Shown here piece after piece: positions 33,826 through 42,359 of a stretch of DNA of 64,000 nt. The DNA is taken from the NCBI RefSeq assembly GCF_044502415.1, contig NZ_CP172402.1; one strand, given 5' to 3'. The notes beneath the pieces are model-generated. The model worked only from the letters and a program-made list of their open reading frames with translations. It was not told the DNA's origin and searched no databases. Within the stretch, counting starts at the first letter, position 1, and each line of letters opens with the position of its first letter. The position numbers were made by a program, and so were the translations under genes. Source of the stretch: Haloimpatiens lingqiaonensis. Lineage in GTDB: Bacteria; Bacillota; Clostridia; Clostridiales; Clostridiaceae.

Positions 33826-35433
33826 ATGAAAGAAAATACTAATTTTGAATTTGAACAATTACAATTATCTGATGAAATGAAAAAAACCATAGGAGAGATG
33901 GGATATAAGGAAGCAACACCTATTCAATATAAAGCTATTCCTTATGTATTAGAAGGAAGAGATGTTATAGGTCAAGCACAAACAGGTACAGGAAAGACAG
34001 CAGCTATAGGAATTCCTATAATAGAAAAAATAGATGATGAAAGTAAAAAACTTCAAAGTATAATACTTTGTCCTACTCGTGAACTTGCAATGCAGTTTGC
34101 AAAGGAAATGAAAAAACTTTCTGCTCATAAAAGAAAGTTAAAAGTAACACCTATATATGGTGGTGGATCAATAGATGCACAAATAAGAGAACTTAAAAGA
34201 GGAACTCAAGTGGTAGTAGGAACTCCAGGAAGAGTTATGGATCACATGAGAAGAGGTACGCTTAAGTTAAATGACATAAACATGTTGGCATTAGATGAAG
34301 CAGACGAGATGCTTAATATGGGTTTTGTAGAAGATATAGAAACTATACTTAAAGAAACACCAGAGGAAAGACAAACACTTTTATTTTCTGCTACTATGCC
34401 TAAGGCTATTTTAGACATAACTAAAAAGTATCAAAAGGAGCCTAAGTTAGTAAAAGTAGTAAAAAAGGAACTTTCAACTTCTAACATAGAGCAAAAATAT
34501 TTTGTAGTAAAACAAAAGGATAAAGTAGAACTATTAACTAGATTAATGGTTATATCTAACCCAAAACTTGCAGTTGTATTTTGTAATACAAAGAAAATGG
34601 TAGATGAATTAGTAGTTCAACTACAATCAAGAGGACTTTTTGCAGATGCAATTCATGGAGATTTAAGCCAAAACCAAAGAGATAAGGTTATGAATAAATT
34701 TAGAAAAGGCATTATGCAAATACTAGTAGCTACAGATGTGGTTGCAAGAGGTATAGATGTAGATGATGTTGAAGCAGTATTTAATTACGATTTACCACAA
34801 TTTGAAGAGTACTATGTTCATAGAATAGGTAGAACAGGACGTGCTGGAAGAGAAGGAAAGGCCTTTACTTTTGTATCTTCAAGGGAAATAAGAAAGCTAA
34901 GAGAAATAGAAAGATATACTAAAATGAAGATATCTGAAGATAAAATTCCTAGCAAAGAACAAGTAGAAGAAATAAAAGCTGAGCGTTTTCTTCAAGATGT
35001 AAAAGAAGTTGTAGCAGAGCAGGTTCCTAGCAAATACTATGATTATATTAAACAGTTAACTAAGGATGGTCTTAATGAAACAGTTTTAGCTGCGGGACTT
35101 TTAAAAATGTACATGGAATCCAGAGATAATAAAAGTGAAGAATTAGAAAATAATATTGAAGGTTCAGCAAAAGAAAATGGTGCAGAAGAAGGAATGTCAA
35201 GATTATTTGTAAACCTAGGAAGAAAGCAAAAGGTTACTACTGGAGATTTTGTAAATAATATAGCTAGAGAAGCTAGAATAAAGGGTAAAGAAATAGGAAA
35301 AATCGACATATATGAAAAGTATTCTTTTATAGAAGTACCAATAGAATTAAGTGAAAAAGTTATTAACAAAGTTAACGGAATAAAAATAAAAGGAAATAAA
35401 GTTAGAATTGAACAATCTAATTCAAGGAAATAA
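33826..35433 (+). CDS. DEAD-box RNA helicase, DbpA/CshA-like
   Basis: This 535-aa ATP-dependent RNA helicase has RecA domain 1 with AQTGTGKT, PTREL, GTPGR, LDEADEML and SAT. RecA domain 2 has ATDVVARGIDVDDVE and HRIGRTGRAGREG (by about residue 350). A C-terminal DbpA-type RNA-binding domain (about 458-535, MSRLFVNLGRKQKVTTGDF) suggests binding to 23S rRNA and a role in ribosome assembly. The 3' end overlaps a 34-bp tandem repeat that sets the stop codon. Confidence 0.92.
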   Translation: MKENTNFEFEQLQLSDEMKKTIGEMGYKEATPIQYKAIPYVLEGRDVIGQAQTGTGKTAAIGIPIIEKIDDESKKLQSIILCPTRELAMQFAKEMKKLSAHKRKLKVTPIYGGGSIDAQIRELKRGTQVVVGTPGRVMDHMRRGTLKLNDINMLALDEADEMLNMGFVEDIETILKETPEERQTLLFSATMPKAILDITKKYQKEPKLVKVVKKELSTSNIEQKYFVVKQKDKVELLTRLMVISNPKLAVVFCNTKKMVDELVVQLQSRGLFADAIHGDLSQNQRDKVMNKFRKGIMQILVATDVVARGIDVDDVEAVFNYDLPQFEEYYVHRIGRTGRAGREGKAFTFVSSREIRKLREIERYTKMKISEDKIPSKEQVEEIKAERFLQDVKEVVAEQVPSKYYDYIKQLTKDGLNETVLAAGLLKMYMESRDNKSEELENNIEGSAKENGAEEGMSRLFVNLGRKQKVTTGDFVNNIAREARIKGKEIGKIDIYEKYSFIEVPIELSEKVINKVNGIKIKGNKVRIEQSNSRK

Positions 35434-35472
35434 AATTAGAATTGAACAAATTAGTTCAAGAAAATAAAATTA
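35394..35472 (+). repeat. 34-bp tandem repeat over the helicase stop
   Basis: Unit 1 (35394-35427) and unit 2 (35428-35461) share AGAATTGAACAA and a TTCAAG segment at the same offsets, and a third partial unit follows. The stop TAA (35431-35433) falls at the start of unit 2, so the duplicated second unit is non-coding. Confidence 0.85.
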
Positions 35473-35614
35473 ATTTATTTTAAAAATAGTATACTGGCAG
35501 CAGTTTTCCCCCTAAAAATTTTTAGGAAAATGTTATAGAGTTACTTTATAACATAACTTATTTTACTATAAAAGCATAGTATAGTAAGGAGAAATAATTT
35601 TTAGGAAGGATAAC

Positions 35615-37123
35615 ATGCTGCCAGTTATTTATTATGTAAAACCTGGAGATAGTCTTTATTCTATAGCTATAAAATTCAATATAACTCCTAGTGGGGTAAG
35701 AGATTATAATAAGTTGAAGAGCAACACAATATATGCGGGGCAAAAGATTTATATACCAGCTACTTTTTATGTAGTTCAACCAAAGAATTCCCTATATGAT
35801 ATAGCTAAAACTTTAAATACTACAGTGGAAAGCATTAACAAATTAAACGGATTAAAAAGTACAAATCTTTATATTGGTCAATCACTAAAAATACCTTTTT
35901 ATAGTGAAGTAGTAGCTAAGGTAGATAATATAAGTGTGAGATCAGGACCAGATTATTCCTATAGAGAATTACAAAAGATGGCTATAAATTCGAAAATGCA
36001 AATGGTAGGTTCTAGAGATGGATGGTATAAAGTAAAACTTTATAATGATGAATTTGGATGGATACCTAAGGCACAAGCAAACTTCAATGTATATTGGGTA
36101 GAAAAACCTATAAGTACTATACTGGGCTATTATACTAGGGAAGAAGGACCGGCTCTTCCAAGCTCTTATCAATCATTTGTAGATAATAAAAATAGTATTC
36201 CAGAGCTTGGCTTATTTTTGTTTAGGATAGATCCTAAGGATGCTACTAATATAGAAAAATTTGGAGATTTTACAGATGAGTATGTAAAAAATATAGTATT
36301 AATAGGGCATAGAAGTAATGTTAAAGTATTAGCTACAGTTCATAATTTATTATACAGGGATGGCGGTACTACTTTAGCTAAGGAATTGGTAAGTACAATG
36401 GTCTCAACGCCTGAAACTAGAGGAGCTTTCATAAACAATATACTGTTGTTATTAAGAAAGTATAATTTTGACGGTGTCAATATGGACATAGAAGATGTGT
36501 ACTTAAAGGACAGTGATAAGTTATCACTATTTTATGAGGAACTTTCTAGAAAGCTTAAAGTTGAAGGATACTATGTGTCAGCAGCTCTTCCAGCTAGGGT
36601 AAGCGATGAACCCTTTAATCCTTTTTCGGATCCTTTTAACTATGGAAGAATAGGAAATGCTTTAGATGAAGCAGTTATAATGCTTTATAATGAACACGGA
36701 TGGCCAGGAAGTGGTCCGGGGCCTGTGGTTTCTATAGGATGGATGGAAAGGGTAATAGGATATACCATAACAAAAATGCCGAGGGAAAACGTAGTTGCAG
36801 CAGTTTCTGTATTTGGATTTGATTTTAACTTAACTACAGGAAGAAATACTTATGTTACCTATGACATGGCAGTTAATTTAGCTAAAAAGTACAACAGGGA
36901 AATAATATTTGATGAAAAAACTCAAACTCCAACCTTTGCATATACAGATGAAAAGGGAGAAAATCACGAAGTTTGGTTTGAAGATACTAGAAGTATTAAA
37001 GCTAAAATAGATAAGGCCTACCAAATGGGCATTAAGGGCATTGCTCTTTGGAGATTAGGCATGGAAGACCAGGGAATTTGGGATATGCTAAAGAATCAGG
37101 TAGTAGTTGCATTCGGGAAATAA
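35615..37123 (+). CDS. LysM-SH3-GH18 spore cortex-type hydrolase
   Basis: This 502-aa protein resembles SleL/YaaH spore germination enzymes, with extra SH3b. There are two LysM repeats (residues about 4-47 and 50-94), an SH3b-like module (about 96-160, VRSGPDYSY) and a GH18 catalytic barrel (about 180-495) with DGVNMDIED, in which Glu293 is the acid/base residue. No signal peptide is visible, as is usual for spore-coat-localised SleL. It likely acts on cortex fragments during germination. SD AGGAAGGA precedes ATG 35615. Confidence 0.9.
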   Translation: MLPVIYYVKPGDSLYSIAIKFNITPSGVRDYNKLKSNTIYAGQKIYIPATFYVVQPKNSLYDIAKTLNTTVESINKLNGLKSTNLYIGQSLKIPFYSEVVAKVDNISVRSGPDYSYRELQKMAINSKMQMVGSRDGWYKVKLYNDEFGWIPKAQANFNVYWVEKPISTILGYYTREEGPALPSSYQSFVDNKNSIPELGLFLFRIDPKDATNIEKFGDFTDEYVKNIVLIGHRSNVKVLATVHNLLYRDGGTTLAKELVSTMVSTPETRGAFINNILLLLRKYNFDGVNMDIEDVYLKDSDKLSLFYEELSRKLKVEGYYVSAALPARVSDEPFNPFSDPFNYGRIGNALDEAVIMLYNEHGWPGSGPGPVVSIGWMERVIGYTITKMPRENVVAAVSVFGFDFNLTTGRNTYVTYDMAVNLAKKYNREIIFDEKTQTPTFAYTDEKGENHEVWFEDTRSIKAKIDKAYQMGIKGIALWRLGMEDQGIWDMLKNQVVVAFGK

Positions 37124-37272
37124 GTAAATTGTGACGGAAGTCACAATTTTCAGTGGGCTAGTTTGCCAGTGTGCTAGAGGGCCAAAATTAGTGTGCTAGT
37201 GTGCTAGAGGACCAGAGGGCTAGAGAAGGATAATTTTTCTTCATTGCATTACGAAAAATTTTAGAATGTAAG

Positions 37273-37322
37273 AAAGATAGCTAACACAATTTCACAACGT
37301 GAAATTGTGTTAGCTATCTTTT
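37273..37322 (+). terminator. Perfect 23-bp hairpin in array C
   Basis: The 23-nt arms 37273-37295 and 37299-37321 pair without mismatch around AAC, followed by TTTT. It has the form of a strong terminator for the LysM-GH18 gene and occupies the slot taken by a different hairpin in arrays B, D and F. Confidence 0.8.
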
Positions 37323-37795
37323 GGGCTTAAATTAAATCTTTTATTGGCGATAGCCAGGCTAAATATATAAATATCAGATATCAAATATCAAATATCAAAT
37401 AATGTGGATTTTCTTCATTTTATTCAGAAAATCTTTAATTTATAAATAAAAAAGCGCTTATAATCTTTTAGGCGGAGCCTTTCGAAAAGTTATATGATAC
37501 TTATTAAAATAAAATAGTAATTAAAATTGGATTCATTTTGCCGTAAGGCAATTGTTTGTATAAACCTTAGTTTGTAGAGAAAAAAAGGAAGAGATAAGTA
37601 AAAGGTAAGAAGTAATAGTTAAGGATAAAACTCAAAGAGTTTTTTATAATTAATTTGTGAATAAGTAAAAGATAATAGTTGTGGTAAAATAGCTATGTTT
37701 TCACTTAACCCATAAAACCGTAATAATCTTAATAAATAATTTCAAATTGCATTTTTATTTTAAGCTTTAACCAAAAGTAGATTATCACAACCACT

Positions 37796-37930
37796 TTATC
37801 CGATGACTACCTGCCGTAACACTCCCACTTCTAACAAAATGGGAGATAACGGCAGCTACGTCCCTGGATAACGATCTCTAACCTTCAGTTGGAGTAAAAA
37901 CTCCATCTGAAGCTAAGAGCTCTGTTTATA
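37796..37930 (+). repeat. Structured repeat module M8, copy 2
   Basis: This is near-identical to 9084-9216, with the same nested hairpins and the full 15-nt segment missing from the copy at 15801. It lies 15 nt from the end of IS D. Confidence 0.85.
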
Positions 37931-37945
37931 TAATAAGTATTTTAT

Positions 37946-39556
37946 CAGAGATTTAGCACCTAAATTCCAGTAAAAATTTTATTTTTACTGGAATTGTATC
38001 TTTTTACATTTACTTAAAGGGCTGGTAAGCCCGCAGACCGATAGGTCGCAAAAATAGATACACTTACCCCTACCCCACGAAATCTTAATAAATAATTTCC
38101 AATTTTATTTTAAAGTTAAGTCTTTACAAATAGTGGATTGATCCAGTCATCTTCTATAGTAAATCTCTCATCTCTTATATCTTCAACAATATCTATTTGA
38201 AGCATTCGTTTTTTTCTGAAGGATCTTATACACCTAAAAAAGTACAATTGCATCAAATTAAATGCTAGTATTAAAAACATTGCCACTGTTTCTACGCCCG
38301 TAGGGCTATGAAGAAAACAATGATCTAAATGCCATTCTGTTTTTAACTGATGAAATACATTATTTTCAATGTCCCATCTTTTATGCATTATCTTCCATAA
38401 GGTTTCTACTGATGTAAATTTGTCTGTTGTTATAATCCATGCTTCTTTAATTTCTACCTTATCTCCAGTATGAACTTCTTCTATAAATTTTATAAACCTT
38501 ACTTTTATTTCTGAATCAGCCATTTCAAAGTTATCTTCATCCCAAGCTTTTATCTTTAAATAATTTTTATTTTTTTTATTAACTATCCATTCTTTATCTG
38601 CCTCACGGCACTTAAATAAAGCTAGTGCATCTTTTACAATATGAAGTCGTTCATCTTTAACCCTTACTACTGCATTCATTCCTATAGAGAGTACTTCTTT
38701 AATCCAAGTAGACTTACAATATAAAGCGTCAGCAACTATAATATCTGCAAAATGATGATACTCTTTATAAAGTCTTCTGATTAGTCTTTTGCCACCTGTA
38801 GTTTCCCCCTCATCCTTATCTGAACTGTCCTTTTTAGGCTCAAGCATCTCTTGCCCTAAAATAATGTGTGGATCAGAACCTACGGTTGTACATACTACTG
38901 TTCTATGAAAATAATGAGTAGTTCCATTTTTATCAACTCTTGTAAGGCATTTATCACAACACTTTTTAGTGCTTTCAAATAGCTCTACACCGTCTATGGC
39001 AACTACTTTTAATTTATCTATAGTACCATTTCTAAATACTTTATTTTTTACAATGGTTTTTATTATATGTTTATGAATTTCTTTTAATCCATCTAAATCA
39101 AAATCACTTAAGGAGCGCCTAACGGCATCAATGCGTGGCATTTTAGTTTTTTTAGGTATTACTTTTTTAAACTTGCCTTTTTTAAGCCAATGTTCTAATC
39201 TATTGAAACTTCTTATCTGAAGCATAAATCCAAATAACACCACGAAGGTAATTGTTGAAATTTTTACTGGAGATTTTATTCTTTTATCTTTTAAGTTATT
39301 GATTTTTTCACCTATATCGTATACCTTATTAATATAAGTAAGTAATTGTTTTAAATAACTTTTACTCATTTTATCAGCATCCTTTTTAAGTTGGTTTCTT
39401 GTCAAAACTATTATAAAAAGGATGCTTTTATTATGCAAATTTTTTCTCTAAAATTTCCAGCAAAAATCAGAATTTATGGTTTTTAACCTAACCCTCAATC
39501 ATTCATTATAAATCAGCGGGCTCACGCCCCAAAAATTTTTAAGCGCTAAACTTCTG
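37946..39556 (-). mobile_element. IS4-like insertion sequence, copy D
   Basis: This 1611-bp copy is in the opposite orientation, flanked by GTATTTTAT at 37937-37945 and 39557-39565. It is inserted in a composite repeat. The uninterrupted target exists at 9225-9233 between arrays A and B, which confirms both ends and the 9-bp duplication. Confidence 0.96.
38116..39369 (-). CDS. IS4-like DDE transposase, copy D
   Basis: This 417-aa protein is like copies A and C apart from residue 34, Pro instead of Asp, due to three adjacent base changes (GAT to CCA at 39268-39270). The catalytic residues are unchanged. ATG 39369 lies after the RBS-masking hairpin. Confidence 0.92.
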   Translation of the reverse strand: MSKSYLKQLLTYINKVYDIGEKINNLKDKRIKSPVKISTITFVVLFGFMLQIRSFNRLEHWLKKGKFKKVIPKKTKMPRIDAVRRSLSDFDLDGLKEIHKHIIKTIVKNKVFRNGTIDKLKVVAIDGVELFESTKKCCDKCLTRVDKNGTTHYFHRTVVCTTVGSDPHIILGQEMLEPKKDSSDKDEGETTGGKRLIRRLYKEYHHFADIIVADALYCKSTWIKEVLSIGMNAVVRVKDERLHIVKDALALFKCREADKEWIVNKKNKNYLKIKAWDEDNFEMADSEIKVRFIKFIEEVHTGDKVEIKEAWIITTDKFTSVETLWKIMHKRWDIENNVFHQLKTEWHLDHCFLHSPTGVETVAMFLILAFNLMQLYFFRCIRSFRKKRMLQIDIVEDIRDERFTIEDDWINPLFVKT

Positions 39557-39565
39557 GTATTTTAT

Positions 39566-40253
39566 TATAAATCAGCGGGCTACGCCAAAAAAAATTTTTT
39601 AAGTGCTCAACTTCTGATTTTTTACCTATTGGTTTGTTTTACTATTACATCTATTTAATTAAAGACTTTCCATAGCATAGTGAAGGAAAGTCTTCATTCA
39701 CTATTACTTCTTACTTCTTCCACAAATTCTAATTTAAGAAATTCCATAGGAATTTCAACATTATTTGATATTTGATATTTAATATTTGTATATTTTCGCT
39801 GGCTATCGCCAATAAAAGATTTTTTAAGCCCTAAAAGAAAAAGTATAACCACTTCATTTAATGAATCAGTTATACCTTTTCCCACTATATTATTTATTTA
39901 ATTAAAGATTTTCCGTAACGCAGTGGAGGAAAATCATCCTTCAGTAGGTTGTCTACCACCCACGAAGCAAGCATTCTGTAACTGAAAAATCTGCTTTTAA
40001 TGGAGTGATAAAATTGAAATTTGGGACTATTGAACTAGCTTTGGAACTTCTTTGTTTTGAAATTTAAAGCACCGTTAAGAAGCCTTCATTGCTTGAGCGA
40101 GGAACGAGTGAGTTTGAAGGCTTTAGGGGCTTTAAATTTCAAAACATTTAGAAGTTCTTAGCGTATTGTTCACAGTCCAAAATTTCAATTTTATCACGGA
40201 ATTAAAAGCAGATTTTTCCTATGCCACTTCCGTCACAATTTATTCTTATGTTG
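39566..40253 (-). repeat. Composite hairpin-repeat array D (3' of the HgdB-like gene)
   Basis: From the HgdB-like stop (minus strand) the order is palindrome P4 (39985-40217), a GATTTTCC/GGAAAATC hairpin (about 39904-39930), a 43-nt hairpin (about 39842-39884), GGCGATAGCCAGC, AAATATC repeats with GAAATTCCTATGGAATTTC, a GACTTTCC/GGAAAGTC hairpin (about 39664-39693) and the IS-end-like module (39566-39616). The order matches arrays B and F. Confidence 0.85.
39985..40217 (-). repeat. Palindrome P4 (232 bp family)
   Basis: This 233-nt copy has its own arm variants that still pair: GATAAAATTGAAATTT/AAATTTCAATTTTATC, TTTTGAAATTTAAAGC/GCTTTAAATTTCAAAA and AAGCCTTC/GAAGGCTT. The central CTCACTCG-type loop is conserved. 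It begins 36 nt after the HgdB-like stop on the same strand. Confidence 0.9.
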
Positions 40254-41402
40254 TTAAAGCATTTCGATAAATGCGGATATTCGAGTTTTAAGTTGCCCAA
40301 TATCGGATTGAGAATAGTCTGTTTCTATACTTGTATAAGGAATTCCTTTTTCATTTGTCACAAAATCTCTTATGCGTTTAGTTTCTACGTTGTAAGTGTG
40401 ACATGCTTGTAGAATCATGTCTAGGACTCCATCAATTTTATATTCATCTATTAAATTAGAAAGTAAATCTATTCTGTTATCATTAGGTGCCATGCATGAA
40501 CAGCCTATATTTAGGTATCTTTCTGCTAAGGCATCATAGACATCTTTATCCTCATCTACAAGTGAGTATTTGGATTTTATTCCACTGCAGTTTTCAAAGC
40601 AAACTACAACTCCACCACTTTCTTCAATTATTTTTATTATTTTTTCTGTAGCTCCACCCATTGGGCAGCCAGTTATAAGTATTCTAGGAGCTTTTTCTGA
40701 TACTTTTCTTTCTCCTTTATTGTATTTATTTTTGATTTCTTCTATTAAAGCTTTTATGTCATTATTTTGTTTATGTTTGTCCACACTAAAGTCTGTTCCA
40801 TAGAGTACTTGAAGCATTTCAAGGCCAGTCATAGGTGGTGGGCAAAGCTTTGCTAATTCATAGAATTCCCTTAAGATTTTTCTTTCTTCATTTTTTAGTT
40901 TTATGCTTTCTTTAATTTTTTCTTCAGAAATTTCTACTCCAAATTGATTTTCTAGAGCTTTTTTAAGAGCGAGCATTTCTCCTCTCCAAATTTCCATAGA
41001 TCTTTCATGGTCTACGGTTTGAGGAAGTTGCATAACGTGCATAGGCTTTATTTTACTTAAGTATTCATACATTTTCTTTTTGCCATCGCAAGTGGTTTCT
41101 CCAACTATAATATCTGAAAAATAGAAGTAAGGGCATTTTTGTGTTATAGCAAAACCGTAACTGGATTTTATTAAAGGACATAAATTTCTAGGTAAGTCTC
41201 TTTCTGCATCAGAAACAGGTTCTTCACTCATGCCACAAAGGGAAACAGGAATAGCATCCGCAGCCATCATAATTTCGCAAGGTGTAAAAGCACAAAAGGT
41301 TCCTACGATTCTTTTGCCTTCTTCTTTTAAGTTTTTAATTTTTATAAAACCTTCTCTTCGAGCTTCACTAAATTCATTAAATATATCTGGTAAATTATTC
41401 AT
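40254..41402 (-). CDS. 2-hydroxyacyl-CoA dehydratase D-family / double-cubane-cluster reductase
   Basis: This 382-aa protein of the HgdB/FldC/BcrC-related family shows conserved Cys in GTFCAFTPCE, PRNLCPLIKSSYGF, ITQKCPYFYF and GETTCDGKKK, and a second-half GCPMGGATEKI and ILQACHTYN. The single-subunit form and length suggest the double-cubane-cluster-containing anaerobic reductase branch (YjiM-like). No partner dehydratase subunit and no ATP-dependent activator gene lie beside it, so any electron donor must be encoded elsewhere. Substrate unknown. Confidence 0.8.
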   Translation of the reverse strand: MNNLPDIFNEFSEARREGFIKIKNLKEEGKRIVGTFCAFTPCEIMMAADAIPVSLCGMSEEPVSDAERDLPRNLCPLIKSSYGFAITQKCPYFYFSDIIVGETTCDGKKKMYEYLSKIKPMHVMQLPQTVDHERSMEIWRGEMLALKKALENQFGVEISEEKIKESIKLKNEERKILREFYELAKLCPPPMTGLEMLQVLYGTDFSVDKHKQNNDIKALIEEIKNKYNKGERKVSEKAPRILITGCPMGGATEKIIKIIEESGGVVVCFENCSGIKSKYSLVDEDKDVYDALAERYLNIGCSCMAPNDNRIDLLSNLIDEYKIDGVLDMILQACHTYNVETKRIRDFVTNEKGIPYTSIETDYSQSDIGQLKTRISAFIEML

Positions 41403-42005
41403 GATAAGTTTGCACTCCTTTCCTACTTAAATAATTGTATTTCATTTTTTGTATTTAAGTTAATAATATATGTAAAAGCTATAAATGAAGTAATTTGTAT
41501 TATTTTTTCTAATAGTATTTGAAATCTAATAGAAAGTGATTAAAAAAGAGTAGTACCGTTGACACTATAATTGAAATAGAGTTTATAGAAATTTTGCAAA
41601 AATTTATGCTACTTATTTAATTGGAAGTTCTATAAATAAGTTGTGTATTTTCAATGAAGTAAGTGGGGTGTAGTTTACGCAATTGAGTATAAATGCTAAG
41701 CAGCAAAGATAAAAAATTAGCAGTATTTCAACTAAATAATAAGTAAAATATGATTAAATTAAAAAAATTAATAATTTTAATTTTTTACTTGAAATTTCCT
41801 TAATAAAGGTGTAGAATTAGTGTGAACAAATTTATAGATGAAGATTAAGAAATTAGTTCCTATTTAGTATTTAATGGATGTGTTTTCTATTGTATTAAAT
41901 TGACTCAGTTTCTCCATATGGCATTAATTCAGTATTAAGGTTATATGTGACACCCTTTATCTATAAATGGATTTAATTTATTTAAGGAATATGGAGGAAT
42001 TTAAA
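41403..42005. other. Long divergent intergenic region before the cold-shock gene
   Basis: About 600 nt of AT-rich DNA without a gene. TTGACA (41559-41564), a 17-nt spacer and TTTATA (41582-41587) form a promoter candidate pointing to the cold-shock gene, which would then have a 5' leader of about 415 nt. The HgdB-like gene must also be driven from the left part. No known riboswitch was recognised. Confidence 0.4.
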
Positions 42006-42206
42006 ATGAAAAAAGGTACTGTTAAATGGTTTAACAAAGAAAAAGGATTCGGATTCTTATCAGTAGAAGGAGAAAATGACGTATTCGTACATTTCTCAGC
42101 TATCCAAGGAGATGGATTCAAATCTTTAGAAGAAGGTCAAGAAGTTGAGTTCGAAGTAGTTGAAGGACAAAAAGGACCTCAAGCTGCTAACGTTGTTAAA
42201 CTATAA
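42006..42206 (+). CDS. Cold-shock protein (CspA family)
   Basis: This 66-aa single cold-shock domain has RNP1 KGFGFLSV and RNP2 VFVHFSAI. It binds single-stranded RNA and DNA and acts as an RNA chaperone. I chose ATG 42006 because GGAGG lies 8 nt upstream and the product then starts MKKGTVKWFN as in all relatives. The longer in-frame start at 41967 would add 13 unrelated residues. A strong terminator follows. Confidence 0.95.
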   Translation: MKKGTVKWFNKEKGFGFLSVEGENDVFVHFSAIQGDGFKSLEEGQEVEFEVVEGQKGPQAANVVKL

Positions 42207-42239
42207 TAAATAGTAAATTAACGATAGTTGATATATTAG

Positions 42240-42274
42240 GCGATATGATTTTAATCATATCGCTTTTTATTTTT
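42240..42274 (+). terminator. Terminator of the cold-shock gene
   Basis: GCGATATGAT/ATCATATCGC with a TTTA loop, followed by TTTTTATTTTT. Confidence 0.92.
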
Positions 42275-42359
42275 ATGCAAGCTTACTTATTATACTTTAC
42301 AAAAAAATGTTTTTCTGCCAAAATAAATATAAAGTCTGGTAAAAAGGGAGTGGCGATAG

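Larger units (their letters stand above)
37124..37936 (+). repeat. Composite hairpin-repeat array C (3' of the LysM-GH18 gene)
   Basis: The array starts with a small hairpin, AAATTGTGAC-GGAA-GTCACAATTT (37126-37149), in place of a full 232-bp palindrome. CTAGAGGGC-type repeats follow, then a TTTTTC/GAAAAA hairpin, a perfect 23-bp hairpin (37273-37321), the GGCGATAGCCAG module, a GATTTTC/GAAAATC hairpin, the GCCGTAAGGC hairpin and module M8 (37796-37930). IS D interrupts it at 37945. From about 37440 it is near-identical to array A. Confidence 0.85.
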
